64,000 nucleotides of DNA from Bradyrhizobium sp. 1 (lineage in GTDB: Bacteria > Pseudomonadota > Alphaproteobacteria > Rhizobiales > Xanthobacteraceae), in contig NZ_JADPJH010000002.1 in assembly GCF_023073315.1 (NCBI RefSeq), forward strand, positions 124,001 to 188,000. Direction: 5' to 3'. Below the pieces are notes generated by a model. It was given only the letters and a program-made list of their open reading frames with translations. It had not been told where the DNA came from and ran no database searches. Shown one piece after another: positions 1-9,806 of this stretch (within the stretch, counting starts at the first letter, position 1; every line of letters starts with the position of its first letter). Made by a program: the position numbers and the translations under genes.

Positions 1-645
1 CGCTGCAACTGGGGCTGGAATATCCAGGTCCCGACCCTCGGCACCTTGCCGGAGGATTTTCCCGAGTTCCGCCGCATCCACATTCCCCTGGACCGCGCGC
101 GCAACGTCGCAAAACTCCCGTGGGGACAGGAGCTGCCGCTTGCGCCCTTCTTCGGCAATTTCGGCGTCGCGCCGCCGCCGTCATGGGGCCGGCTGTCCTC
201 GAAGGAGCCGCGCGCGTTCGGCGGCAATATGGACAACAAGGAGCTCGGTGCCGGCAGCACGCTGTATTTTCCGGTGTTCGTGCCGGGCGCGCTGTTCTCG
301 GCCGGCGACGGCCACGCGCTCCAGGGCGATGGCGAAGTCTGCCTGACGGCGATCGAGGCCGCGCTCACCGGCACCTTCGAATTCCACGTCCGCCGCGATC
401 TCCGCCTCACCTCGCCGCGCGCGGAGACGGCGTCGAACTGGATCACCATGGGCTTCGACGAGGATCTCGACGACGCGGCCAAGGCCGCACTGCGCGACAT
501 GATCGCGCTGATCCGCGAGAAAAGCGGCCTCAGCGCGCAGGATGCCTATACGCTCTGCTCGGTCGCCGCCGACCTCAGGGTCACGCAGCTGGTCGACGGC
601 AACAAGGGCATTCACTGCGTGCTGTCGAAATCCCGCATGCCGTGA
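1..645 (+). CDS. acetamidase/formamidase family protein (3' part, runs off left edge)
   Basis: This is the C-terminal 214 residues of a FmdA/AmdA-type amidohydrolase, which hydrolyses short amides such as formamide or acetamide to ammonia and the acid. The reading frame is open from base 1, so the true start lies outside the window. Recognisable family segments are ELGAGSTLYFPVFVPGALFSAGDGHALQGDGEV, where the DGH and GDGEV stretches contribute conserved residues, and the C-terminal SVAADLRVTQLVDGNKG, typical of the end of this family. It converges on the ABC transporter operon that follows on the other strand. Amide hydrolysis fits the nitrogen-compound theme of the window. The exact substrate cannot be told from sequence. 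Confidence 0.85.
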   Translation, partial: RCNWGWNIQVPTLGTLPEDFPEFRRIHIPLDRARNVAKLPWGQELPLAPFFGNFGVAPPPSWGRLSSKEPRAFGGNMDNKELGAGSTLYFPVFVPGALFSAGDGHALQGDGEVCLTAIEAALTGTFEFHVRRDLRLTSPRAETASNWITMGFDEDLDDAAKAALRDMIALIREKSGLSAQDAYTLCSVAADLRVTQLVDGNKGIHCVLSKSRMP

Positions 646-656
646 CGGCTGCCGGC

Positions 657-670
657 GGGCTCAGGAGCCC
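657..670. terminator. weak hairpin between convergent genes
   Basis: GGGCT and AGCCC form a five-base-pair stem with a four-base loop in the 70-base gap between the amidase stop and the convergent ABC ATPase stop. There is no T-run on either strand, so a role in termination is only a guess from position. Confidence 0.2.
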
Positions 671-715
671 AATCGCCCGACGACCTCGTTGGCGCTGTTT
701 CCCGGCAAATCCCGT

Positions 716-2323
716 TCAGCCCGAGGCAGGCTCCGCCGCCGCACCGGTGAAGTCCAGCACAGGCGCGGCCGCGAGCAGCGCCTTGGTGTAGTCATGCTGG
801 GGATGATCGAATATGTCGTCACGCAAGCCCTGCTCGACGATCTTGCCGCCCTGCATCACCACGACGCGGTCGGCGACCTGCTCGACGGCGGCAAGGTCGT
901 GGCTGATGAACAGGCAGGCAAAGCCGTATTGTACCTGGAGCCGCTCGAACAGTTTCAGCACCTGCGCCTGGATGGTCATGTCGAGCGCAGAAACCGGCTC
1001 GTCGGCGACGACGAAGGCGGGCTGGCGCACGATGGCACGCGCGAGCGCGATCCGCTGGCGCTGACCGCCGGACAATTCGTGCGGCCAGCGCTTGCCGAGA
1101 CCGGCAAGCCCGACCTCGTCCAGCATCGCCTCCAACCGCCTGTCACGCTCGACTGTCGTCAATTGCGGCACGTGCCGCAACGGCTCGGCCACGATGTCGC
1201 CGACGCGCATGCGCGGGTCGAGCGAGGAATAGGGATCCTGGAAGACGAGTTGCGAGGCGAGACGGAAGTCGCGATCGAAGGCCGTTGTTACGTCCCTGCC
1301 CCGGAATCTGATCTCGCCGCCCGATGTCGGGATCAGCCGCAGCATGGCGCGGCCGAGCGTGGTCTTGCCGGAGCCGCTACCGCCAACCACGGCGACTGTC
1401 TCTCCGGCAGCGATATCGAGATCGACGCCGCCAACGGCAGAGACGCCGGTATCGCGGCGGAACAATCGCTGCCGCCCGGCGAAACCGACCTTGAGGCCTC
1501 GCACGCTGACGAGGGGTTCGCCGCCCTGTCGTACCTTGGTCGTGGCGCCGCGGCGCGGCAGGGCCTCGACCAGCCGTTTGGTATAGGCGTCCTGCGGCGA
1601 GAACAGAATTTGCCGGGTCGTGCCGGTCTCGACCATCTTGCCCTGGCGCAGCACCAGCGCGCGCTGCGCATAGCGCGACACCAGGCCGAGATTGTGGGTG
1701 ATCAGCAGCACTGACGTGCCGTGGTCGCGGGCGAGCCCGACCATAAGGTCGAGCACCTCGCGCTGGGTCAGGGTGTCCAGCGCAGTGGTCGGCTCGTCTG
1801 CGATCAGGAGTTTCGGCTTCAGCAGCATCACCGACGCCAGCATGATGCGCTGGCGCATGCCGCCGGAGAATTCGTGCGGATAGGCGTCAAACGTCCGCTC
1901 GGGATCGCGGATCTGCACCCGCGCGAGCATGTCGAGGCAGCGGCGCCTGATCTCGCGCTTGCCGAGCCGCTCGTGCAGGCCGAGCCCTTCCGCCATCTGT
2001 GCACCGACGCTGATGGCCGGATTGAGCGAGACCATCGGCTCCTGGAACACCATGCCGACAACCGGCCCGCGCAGCGCCCGCATCTGTCGCGCGGAGACGT
2101 TCGCGAGATCGACGTCATCCAGCACAATGCGGCCGCCGGCCTTGCGCAGCCCCGGCGGCAACAGGCCGAGCACGGCGCGTGCCGCCGCCGTCTTGCCGCT
2201 GCCGGATTCGCCAACGACGGCGAGGAATTCGCCGCGCTCGACCGCGAAGGAAACGTCCTCCACAATCACGGCCTTGCTGGCCGACACTTCGATCCGGAGA
2301 TTCTCGACCGACAGCAGCGTCAT
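716..2323 (-). CDS. dual ATP-binding ABC transporter protein, peptide/nickel (DppD-DppF fusion type)
   Basis: A 535-residue protein with two complete ABC ATPase domains in tandem, equivalent to DppD fused to DppF. It energises the importer formed by the two permeases encoded just upstream. Domain 1 has Walker A GESGSGKT (about 38-45), signature FSGGM (152-156) and Walker B LLIADEP (172-178). Domain 2 has Walker A GGSGSGKT (314-321), LSGGQ (417-421) and VVADEP (438-443). The oligopeptide C-terminal YTKRLVEALP signature follows domain 1. The start ATG overlaps the stop of the upstream permease by four bases (ATGA), so translation is probably coupled. It is the last gene of an operon running from 6807 leftwards. 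Confidence 0.93.
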   Translation of the reverse strand: MTLLSVENLRIEVSASKAVIVEDVSFAVERGEFLAVVGESGSGKTAAARAVLGLLPPGLRKAGGRIVLDDVDLANVSARQMRALRGPVVGMVFQEPMVSLNPAISVGAQMAEGLGLHERLGKREIRRRCLDMLARVQIRDPERTFDAYPHEFSGGMRQRIMLASVMLLKPKLLIADEPTTALDTLTQREVLDLMVGLARDHGTSVLLITHNLGLVSRYAQRALVLRQGKMVETGTTRQILFSPQDAYTKRLVEALPRRGATTKVRQGGEPLVSVRGLKVGFAGRQRLFRRDTGVSAVGGVDLDIAAGETVAVVGGSGSGKTTLGRAMLRLIPTSGGEIRFRGRDVTTAFDRDFRLASQLVFQDPYSSLDPRMRVGDIVAEPLRHVPQLTTVERDRRLEAMLDEVGLAGLGKRWPHELSGGQRQRIALARAIVRQPAFVVADEPVSALDMTIQAQVLKLFERLQVQYGFACLFISHDLAAVEQVADRVVVMQGGKIVEQGLRDDIFDHPQHDYTKALLAAAPVLDFTGAAAEPASG

Positions 2324-3132
2324 CCGTGCGCCATCCTGGGGTCGAGGCGATCGCGCAAGGAATCGCCGAGCAGATTAATGCCGAGCAGTGTGAGCGCGAT
2401 GCACAGGCCCGGCGCGATCGAGAGCCAGGCCGCCGTCTCCATGAACGGGCGGCTCGCCGCCAGCATGTTGCCCCAGGTCGGCGCCGGCGGCGGCACGCCA
2501 AGGCCGAGGAAGCTCAGCGCGCTCTCGGCCAGCAGCACCCAGCCGAACATGCTGGTCGCGAGCACCGCGACCGGCGCCATCGCATTCGGCATCACGTGGC
2601 GGATCATCGAATAGACTTCGGAGTTGCCGATCACACGCGAGGCCTCGACATATTCCTTCTCGCGGATCGACAGCACGGTGCCGCGCACCACGCGGACGAC
2701 CGAAGGGATGTAGGCAAGGCCGAGCGCCAGGATCAGCCCAACCTTGTTGGCGCCGACCACGATCATCACGGCCAGCGCCAGCAGGATGCCGGGGAACGCG
2801 AGCAGCGCATCGTTGACCGCCATAATGACGCGGTCGGCCCAGCCGCGGATGTAACCGGCCGTGCAGCCGACCACCATGCCGGCCCCGATCGCCAGCAGCA
2901 CCGTGACCAGAGAAATGATCACGCTGGCGCCTGCACCGACCATGATGCGGCTCAGCACGTCCCGGCCGAATTCATCGGTGCCGAGCCAGTGGACAGACGA
3001 CGGCGCCTGCAGCCGCGCGCGCAGATTGATGCGCAACGGATCGAACGGCGTCCAGAACGCCCCTGTGAGGGCCGCGCCGAGCAGGAGCGCCATCAGGGCG
3101 CCGCCGATCGCAGTGTTGGCGCGCATCCTCAT
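2320..3132 (-). CDS. ABC transporter permease, DppC type
   Basis: A 270-residue inner-membrane permease of the oligopeptide/dipeptide family. The N-terminus has one membrane segment, followed by the family hallmark HWLGTDEFGRDVLSR (about 49-63) and several hydrophobic helices. The EAA cytoplasmic loop and the C-terminal LLGDSLRDRLDPRM tail are typical of DppC/OppC. The start is the ATG that overlaps the stop of the partner permease (ATGA). A longer frame upstream of this ATG exists only because it is antiphase to the partner gene. It should pair with the DppB-type permease at 3129-4073 and the fused ATPase at 716-2323. Confidence 0.93.
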   Translation of the reverse strand: MRMRANTAIGGALMALLLGAALTGAFWTPFDPLRINLRARLQAPSSVHWLGTDEFGRDVLSRIMVGAGASVIISLVTVLLAIGAGMVVGCTAGYIRGWADRVIMAVNDALLAFPGILLALAVMIVVGANKVGLILALGLAYIPSVVRVVRGTVLSIREKEYVEASRVIGNSEVYSMIRHVMPNAMAPVAVLATSMFGWVLLAESALSFLGLGVPPPAPTWGNMLAASRPFMETAAWLSIAPGLCIALTLLGINLLGDSLRDRLDPRMAHG

Positions 3133-4073
3133 GCCACCGTCACCCTGGGATCGAACAGCGGATAGCAGAGGTCGACGATCAAATTGACCACGACGTAGAT
3201 CACGGCCGTGAAGAGCAGGCAGCCCTGCACGACTGGATAGTCGCGCGCGAAGATGGAATCGACCAGGAGGCGGCCGAGGCCGGGCAGTGTGAACACGGTC
3301 TCGATCACCGCGATGCCGCCGAGGAGATGGCCGAGCACGAGGCCGATTAGCGTCCAGGTCGGCGCGAATGCATTGGGCAGCACGTGCCGGGCAAGCACGC
3401 GCCATTCCGGCACGCCCTTGGCGCGCGCATGCGTGACATATTCGAACCTGAGCACCTCGATCGAGGCGGCGCGTGCCATCCGCGTGAGTACGCCGATCTC
3501 CACCATCGTCAACGTCGCGATCGGCAGCACGATGAAACTTGCCGCCTGCCAGAAGTTTTCCGCGAACGGCACATAGCCGATCACCGGCAGCCATTTCAGC
3601 TTGAGCCCGAACAGCAGCAACAGCAGCAGGCCGAGCCAGAAGCTCGGGATCGATAGCAGCAGCGTGGCGCCCCCGACGACGGAGAGATCGACCAGACTGT
3701 TCTGCTTCCACGCTGCGACGAGGCCCGCCGGAACCGCGATGCAGGCAGCAAGCCCAACCGCCACCAGCACGATGACGGCGCTGACCTGGAAGCGGTCGAG
3801 GATCAGCGGCAGCACCGCGAGGTTGTTGGTGATGGAGTGCCCGAAATCGCCGGCGGCGAGCTTTGCGATCCAGTGGATGAACTGGACCGGGATCGGCTGG
3901 TCGAGGCCTAGCTGGGCGCGGAGCTGCGCCGCTTGCGCGGGATCGGCGGCATCGCCGAGCATCACCTGCACGGGATCGCCGGGGATGAGCCGGACCAGCG
4001 CAAACACGGCGATCGCGACCAGCAGCAGCGTCGGGATCGTCATGGCCAGCCGTCGTGCGAGGTAACCCAACAT
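3129..4073 (-). CDS. ABC transporter permease, DppB type
   Basis: A 314-residue permease with six predicted membrane segments. The opening is typical of DppB: a first helix ending in FALVRLIPGDPVQVMLG, then the periplasmic QLGLDQPIPVQF motif. The C-terminus DLCYPLFDPRVTVA is also characteristic. It begins 14 bases after the stop of the substrate-binding protein gene and overlaps the DppC-type gene by four bases. Together they form the membrane channel of the first of three oligopeptide-type importers in the window. Confidence 0.93.
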   Translation of the reverse strand: MLGYLARRLAMTIPTLLLVAIAVFALVRLIPGDPVQVMLGDAADPAQAAQLRAQLGLDQPIPVQFIHWIAKLAAGDFGHSITNNLAVLPLILDRFQVSAVIVLVAVGLAACIAVPAGLVAAWKQNSLVDLSVVGGATLLLSIPSFWLGLLLLLLFGLKLKWLPVIGYVPFAENFWQAASFIVLPIATLTMVEIGVLTRMARAASIEVLRFEYVTHARAKGVPEWRVLARHVLPNAFAPTWTLIGLVLGHLLGGIAVIETVFTLPGLGRLLVDSIFARDYPVVQGCLLFTAVIYVVVNLIVDLCYPLFDPRVTVA

Positions 4074-4087
4074 GGTGCGCCCCTTGC

Positions 4088-5647
4088 CTACTGAACCGTG
4101 ACACCCCAGAACCGCGGCTGCGGATAGAGCCAGCCGGCATAGCCCTTGATGCCCTTGCGCAACGCCGTCAGCTCGGCACCGTTGAACAGCACGATCATCG
4201 GCACGTCGGCAATGAAGCGCTTGTGCATCTCGTCGAACAGCGTCTGTCGCTTGGCCGTATCGTCGATCATCATGGACTGGCGCAGCATCTCCTGCGCCTC
4301 CGGATTGTCCCAGATCTTGCGCGGCTGCGTCGCTTTCGGCCCAGTCAGCATCTCGAAGCTCAAGGAGGGATCGAGCCGCGCCGAATAGACGAAGGCCATC
4401 GACTGGTAGTCGCCGCGGTTATAGCGGTCGAGCTGCGCCGCCCAGTCCAGCACCTCGAGCTCGATATTGATCCCGACGGTCTGCGCCATCGCCTGCACCA
4501 GCACGGAGGAATCGAACACGAAGCTGTAGCGCTTGTTGGTGATCATCTTGATTGGCTGGCCGCGATAACCGGCCTCCAGCAGCAGCTTCTTGGCCTCGGC
4601 GATGTTCTGCACGTAGCCGTGCGACTGCGGCTCGCTGTAGAACGGGCTGCCGAGCGGCAGCGCGGAATTGTTCGGCCGCGCCGTGCCCATCATCACGGCC
4701 TCGACGATCTGCGCGGTGTCGATCGAGAGCGCAATGGCGCGGCGGATCCGCACATCCTTCAGCAGCGGGTCTTTGGTCTGGAACAGGATGCCGGTGAGGC
4801 CGAGCGCTGGCGTGATGCTGAGCTGCACCTCGGGACGCGACTTGAGCTCTTCGAGATCGGGAATCGATAGGCTCATGATGACATCGAGCGAACCGCTGAG
4901 CAGCCCCGCCTTCGCCGCCGAGCTGTCCGGGATCACGTTGAAGCGCACGCGGTCGACTTTGACGTCCTTGGCGCCGGTGTAACCGGTGCGCGGCTCGCCG
5001 CGCGAGACATAGCCGTCGAAGCGGACGATATCGACATATTGCCCCCGCTTCCACTCGGCGAGTTTGAACGGGCCGGTGCCAACAGGAGAAATCCACTTGC
5101 CGTCTGCGCCGACGGAGTCACGGTGAATGACAGCGGTCTGGCCGCAATCGGGCCGCGCCAGAGTCGAAAGGAACAAGGCCGTCGGCTGATCGAGCGCAAT
5201 GATCACGGTCTGCGGATCAGGCGCCTCGACCTTCTCGATCCGCGCGATGCCGGTGGCACCGAATTCGGACAGACAGCGCCATTGCGTCGCCGGATCGAGC
5301 CAGCGCTTCAGCGACCAGACCACATCGTCCGCGGTCATGGTCGCGCCGTTGTGGAACTTGACGCCTTGCCGCAGGCGGAACGTGTAGGTCTTGCCCTCAT
5401 TCGAGACGGCCCAGCTCTCGGCCAGCATCGGACCGACCGAGGTATCGTCACGGAAGGCGACCAGCCCCTCCACCACATGCGCGATCACGCCGTCCGTGTT
5501 GGCGTCGCGATTGGTGCCGGGATCGGTCGAGCGGATGTCGGCGTTGAGCCGCGTCCGCAACAATGTCTCGGCGCCGGCTTTCCCCAGCATGGCCAGCAGA
5601 GCTAACGCGGCCAGACTGACCGCCCATGCCGGCGATGGCCGCCGCAT
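4088..5647 (-). CDS. ABC transporter substrate-binding protein, family 5 (DppA/OppA type)
   Basis: A 519-residue periplasmic binding protein of the peptide family. The chosen start gives a classic Sec signal peptide (MRRPSP, hydrophobic run, cleavage near GKAGA). The mature protein opens with ETLLRTRLNADIRSTDPG and has the family stretches AESWAVSNEGKTYTFRLRQGVKFHNG (about 60-85) and SPVGTGPFKLAEWKRG. The ATG shares its A with the last base of the preceding amidohydrolase stop (TGATG), which supports this start over upstream alternatives. The ligand is unknown. Being co-transcribed with a C45-family amidohydrolase suggests a peptide-like or acyl-amino-acid substrate. Confidence 0.93.
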   Translation of the reverse strand: MRRPSPAWAVSLAALALLAMLGKAGAETLLRTRLNADIRSTDPGTNRDANTDGVIAHVVEGLVAFRDDTSVGPMLAESWAVSNEGKTYTFRLRQGVKFHNGATMTADDVVWSLKRWLDPATQWRCLSEFGATGIARIEKVEAPDPQTVIIALDQPTALFLSTLARPDCGQTAVIHRDSVGADGKWISPVGTGPFKLAEWKRGQYVDIVRFDGYVSRGEPRTGYTGAKDVKVDRVRFNVIPDSSAAKAGLLSGSLDVIMSLSIPDLEELKSRPEVQLSITPALGLTGILFQTKDPLLKDVRIRRAIALSIDTAQIVEAVMMGTARPNNSALPLGSPFYSEPQSHGYVQNIAEAKKLLLEAGYRGQPIKMITNKRYSFVFDSSVLVQAMAQTVGINIELEVLDWAAQLDRYNRGDYQSMAFVYSARLDPSLSFEMLTGPKATQPRKIWDNPEAQEMLRQSMMIDDTAKRQTLFDEMHKRFIADVPMIVLFNGAELTALRKGIKGYAGWLYPQPRFWGVTVQ

Positions 5648-6807
5648 CACGCCGCCCCCGCCGCAGCCGACCGCTCGAACGCGGCCCGCCCGATTTCGTC
5701 GATCTCGAGCCGGTACTCGGTGAACTCGCGATTGAGCGCCGGCAGCGGCGCCGCCTGCATCAACCCGCTCGCCGGCTCCATCAGGATCATCGCCACGGTG
5801 GCGCTGAGATTGTTGCTGAGATTGCGGCGCGGCGGACGGCACACCGACCAGGGATAGGCGAACTCGTCGAACAGTGCGTTCTTGACGGTGTCGAAGGTGA
5901 TGCTGCCGATGTGCGGCTGGAGCAGATCGCGAACGCGAATGTCGCGGTAGAGACTATCGGGCGTATCCTGGATACCGGCGTCCTTGAGCTTGCCAAGCGC
6001 AACCGGGCTCACGAAGTGATTGGCGTGCACGAGCAGGCCGTTCTGCGGATGCACCTGAAAGGTCTCATCCGGTGCGCATTCGAAATCGATCGCCACGCCC
6101 TCACGGTGGCTGACGATCATGTTGTTCGCCGCGGATTTCTTCGTGCAATAGACCGCACGCATGGCAAGCGCGACATGCTCCTGCTCCAGCACCTTGCGAC
6201 GGATCAGCGCCAGCGGCACCCCGACCTGGCGATAGTCACGGTCACTTTGGAGATAGTTCGCAGTGATCGCGATGCCAACCGCATTGAAGCCACAGCGACC
6301 GAGCGCGCCGGCCTCGGTGAAGGTCATGAGATCAGGACCGTCATCGCGGCGCACCTTCAGCACCACCGCGGTCTCCGCGCATTCGCGCTTCCAGTCCCAG
6401 TTCTGGGCGTGGATCAAACGACCGTTGCCGGTCGCCGTCGGCAGCACAACGACGCCGGTGCAGCCATCGGGTTCATCGGGCGCCTTGAGGCGCGCACGGA
6501 TCTTCGGATCGGCAAGCTTGAGGATCTCCGTGCGGGCGTTGAGCAGAACGACATCCTCGAACGGAACGTCGGCGCCTTCGGCAATGCCGCGCATCTCTTC
6601 GATATAGTTCGGATCGAAGGCCTCGATGACGGGCAGATAGTCCCGCACCAACTCGGACACGCCCTTCGCATCGAGCGAGAGCTCCTTCAATTGCGCGAAG
6701 TAATGCGTGGTCCCCTTCTTGATGCGGCCCGCCGCCCTCTGTCCGTACTGACGTCCGCGCTCACGGGGCGGACCCGAAATTTCGATCAGGGGGAAGGGTT
6801 CGACCAT
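5647..6807 (-). CDS. C45 family autoproteolytic acyltransferase/hydrolase
   Basis: A 386-residue Ntn-hydrolase related to fungal acyl-CoA:6-APA acyltransferase. Members process themselves at a cysteine, which then becomes the N-terminal nucleophile, and usually cleave or transfer an acyl group on an amide bond. The likely nucleophile is C116 in EPDGCTGVVVLP. The NWDW motif (136-139) after it and NAVGIAITANYL further on are family hallmarks. I chose the ATG at 6807, because the frame continues upstream with a sequence unlike the family. It is the first gene of the first importer operon and lies divergent to a GntR regulator 55 bases away. Cytoplasmic action on an imported substrate is an inference: there is no signal peptide. 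Confidence 0.85.
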   Translation of the reverse strand: MVEPFPLIEISGPPRERGRQYGQRAAGRIKKGTTHYFAQLKELSLDAKGVSELVRDYLPVIEAFDPNYIEEMRGIAEGADVPFEDVVLLNARTEILKLADPKIRARLKAPDEPDGCTGVVVLPTATGNGRLIHAQNWDWKRECAETAVVLKVRRDDGPDLMTFTEAGALGRCGFNAVGIAITANYLQSDRDYRQVGVPLALIRRKVLEQEHVALAMRAVYCTKKSAANNMIVSHREGVAIDFECAPDETFQVHPQNGLLVHANHFVSPVALGKLKDAGIQDTPDSLYRDIRVRDLLQPHIGSITFDTVKNALFDEFAYPWSVCRPPRRNLSNNLSATVAMILMEPASGLMQAAPLPALNREFTEYRLEIDEIGRAAFERSAAAGAA

Positions 6808-6850
6808 GAGGATGCCAAGTTCCTTTTGCTTTCGCGGAAAGCCTAATGTA

Positions 6851-6873
6851 TTTTGTAATGACATGAAACAAAA
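6851..6873. promoter_or_regulatory. candidate operator at the divergent C45/GntR promoter region
   Basis: TTTTGT and ACAAAA form an inverted repeat around an 11-base centre that itself contains TGTAATGACA. It covers the ATG of the GntR gene and lies just upstream of the C45 gene. The position suits autorepression plus control of the importer operon. The assignment to this regulator is inference only. Confidence 0.35.
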
Positions 6874-7798
6874 ATCTTCCGCCCGCGAGCAGGCTTCCCC
6901 GAGCCGCCTTCAGCGCGACTTGTCCGCCGGGATCATGGAGCTGATCCGGAGCGAGCGGCTCGCGCCGGGCACGCGGCTTGCCGAAGTCGCGCTTGCCGAG
7001 CGCCTTCAGGTCTCGCGCACGCCGGTGCGCGCCGCACTGAAACTGCTGGCGCGGCGCAAGCTCGTGCATGCCGGCACCAGCCGCGGCTATTTCGTCGCCG
7101 AGACGGCCCCTGCTCTGCACAAGACGCCGCCAAAGCCGAGCCCCGACGATACAGATCGGCTGTTCCTTGCCATCGCGCGCGATCGCCGCGCCGGCCGGCT
7201 CCCAGACGAGGTATCCGAGCGCGACCTGATGCAGCGCTACGATGCGACGCGGCCGATCGTGCAGCGCGTGCTCGCCAGGCTTGCCGAAGTCGCTGCGGTC
7301 CAGCGCAAGCCGGGACATGGCTGGCGCTTTCAGCCGACGCTTGCGGATACACAGGCACGCGACGAGAGCTATCGCTACCGCCTGCTGATCGAGCCGGCCG
7401 GCCTGCTCGAGCCGGGATTTCAACTCGATCCGGCCTGGACCGCGGAGATGCGGCGCCGTCATCGGGAGATGCTGGCGATGCCGTGGAGCGATACGGCCAG
7501 CATCGCGCTCTATGAGATGAATGCGGCCTTTCACGAAGGCCTCGCCGCAGCATCAGGCAACCGCTATCTGCTGGTCGCGGTTCAGCAGCAGAACCGGCTG
7601 CGGCGCTTCGGCAATTACGACTGGACCTTCGGCCATGAGCGCGTGATCGTGAACTGCCGCGAGCACCTCGCCATCCTCGACCAGCTCGAAGTCGGCCAGA
7701 ACGAGGCCGCCGCCGCGCTGCTGCGCCGGCATCTCGAAGGCGCCGCCAGGCTCAAGCGCAGCCCGGCCAGTTCAAACACTCGATCCAAAGCCACCTGA
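6863..7798 (+). CDS. GntR family transcriptional regulator with two winged-helix domains and an FCD domain
   Basis: A 311-residue regulator. Residues about 18-80 are a standard GntR winged helix (LAEVALAERLQVSRTPVRAAL, then LVHAGTSRGYFV). Residues 97-157 look like a second winged helix (LPDEVSERDLMQRYDATRPIVQRVLARL, then KPGHGWRF). From about 170 an all-helical FCD ligand-binding domain follows. I placed the start at the ATG at 6863. An in-frame ATG at 6806 would overlap the divergent gene. It probably controls the C45/importer operon on the other strand, sensing a related metabolite. The doubled DNA-binding region is unusual, since ordinary FadR-subgroup proteins have one and are about 230 residues long. 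Confidence 0.85.
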   Translation: MKQKSSAREQASPSRLQRDLSAGIMELIRSERLAPGTRLAEVALAERLQVSRTPVRAALKLLARRKLVHAGTSRGYFVAETAPALHKTPPKPSPDDTDRLFLAIARDRRAGRLPDEVSERDLMQRYDATRPIVQRVLARLAEVAAVQRKPGHGWRFQPTLADTQARDESYRYRLLIEPAGLLEPGFQLDPAWTAEMRRRHREMLAMPWSDTASIALYEMNAAFHEGLAAASGNRYLLVAVQQQNRLRRFGNYDWTFGHERVIVNCREHLAILDQLEVGQNEAAAALLRRHLEGAARLKRSPASSNTRSKAT

Positions 7799-7817
7799 CC
7801 ACGCATAACGCAGCGCT

Positions 7818-8797
7818 CTACACCGCCGGCAATGCATCGAGGTGGCACGCCACCCACTGCTCGCCTTCGACGGCGCGGAGCGTCGGCTCCTCCGTGCGGC
7901 AACGATCGAACACGTAGGGGCAGCGGGTGTGGAAGCGGCACCCGCTCGGCGGATTGATCGGGCTCGGCACGTCGCCCTTGAGGATGATCGGATTGCGCCG
8001 GGCGCCGGGCTCGGGCAGCGGCACCGCCGAGAGCAATGCCTTGGTGTAGGGATGCCTCGGCGCGGCAAAGATCTCCCGGCGCGGCGCGACTTCGACGATC
8101 TTGCCGAGATACATCACCGCGACCCGATGGGTCATGTGCTCGACGATGGCGAGGTCATGGCTGATGAACAGCAGCGCCAGGCCAAATTTCTGCTGAAGGT
8201 CCTGCAACAGATTGACGACCTGTGCCTTGACCGAGACGTCGAGCGCCGAGACCGCCTCGTCGCAGACGATCAGCTCGGGCTCGGCCGCAAGCGCCCGCGC
8301 GATGCCGATGCGCTGGCGCTGGCCGCCGGAGAATTCGTGCGGCCGGCGGTTCAGCGCCTCGCGCGGCAGGCGCACGATGTCCATCAGCTCCGTGACGCGG
8401 ACCTCGAGATCTTCTTTGGATTTGGCGAGGCCGAAATTGCGGATCGGCTCGGCGAGAATGTCGCGCACACGCATGCGCGGATTGAGGCTGGAGAACGGAT
8501 CCTGGAACACGACCTGCATGCGGCGCCGCATCTGGCGCATCGTGCTCGGATGTGCATCGTCGATCCGCTGGCCATCGAGGATGACCTGGCCCGCGGTGAT
8601 GTCGAACAGCCGCAGGATGGCGCGGCCGACCGTCGATTTGCCGCAGCCGGACTCGCCGACCAGCGACAGCGTCTCGCCCTTCGCGATCTCGAAAGAAACG
8701 CCGTCGACGGCATAAACCCATTCGGTTTTGCGCCCGAACAGGCCCTTGTTGACCGGAAAATGTTTCTTGAGGTCGTTGACCTGGAGCAGCGGGGGAC

Positions 8798-8801
<4 letters not shown>
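7818..8801 (-). CDS. ABC transporter ATP-binding protein, DppF type
   Basis: A 327-residue ATPase of the oligopeptide family. It has Walker A GESGCGKS (about 49-56), signature LSGGQ-like [15 protein letters not shown], and Walker [13 protein letters not shown]. The C-terminal cysteine-containing oligopeptide extension ([16 protein letters not shown]) is present and is typical of OppD/OppF proteins, some of which bind a 4Fe-4S cluster there. The start overlaps the stop of the DppD-type gene by four bases. It is the last gene of the second importer operon (13290 down to 7818). Confidence 0.93.
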
Positions 8802-9787
<986 letters not shown>

Positions 9788-9806
9788 CGTGATCAGCCTC
9801 TCGACA

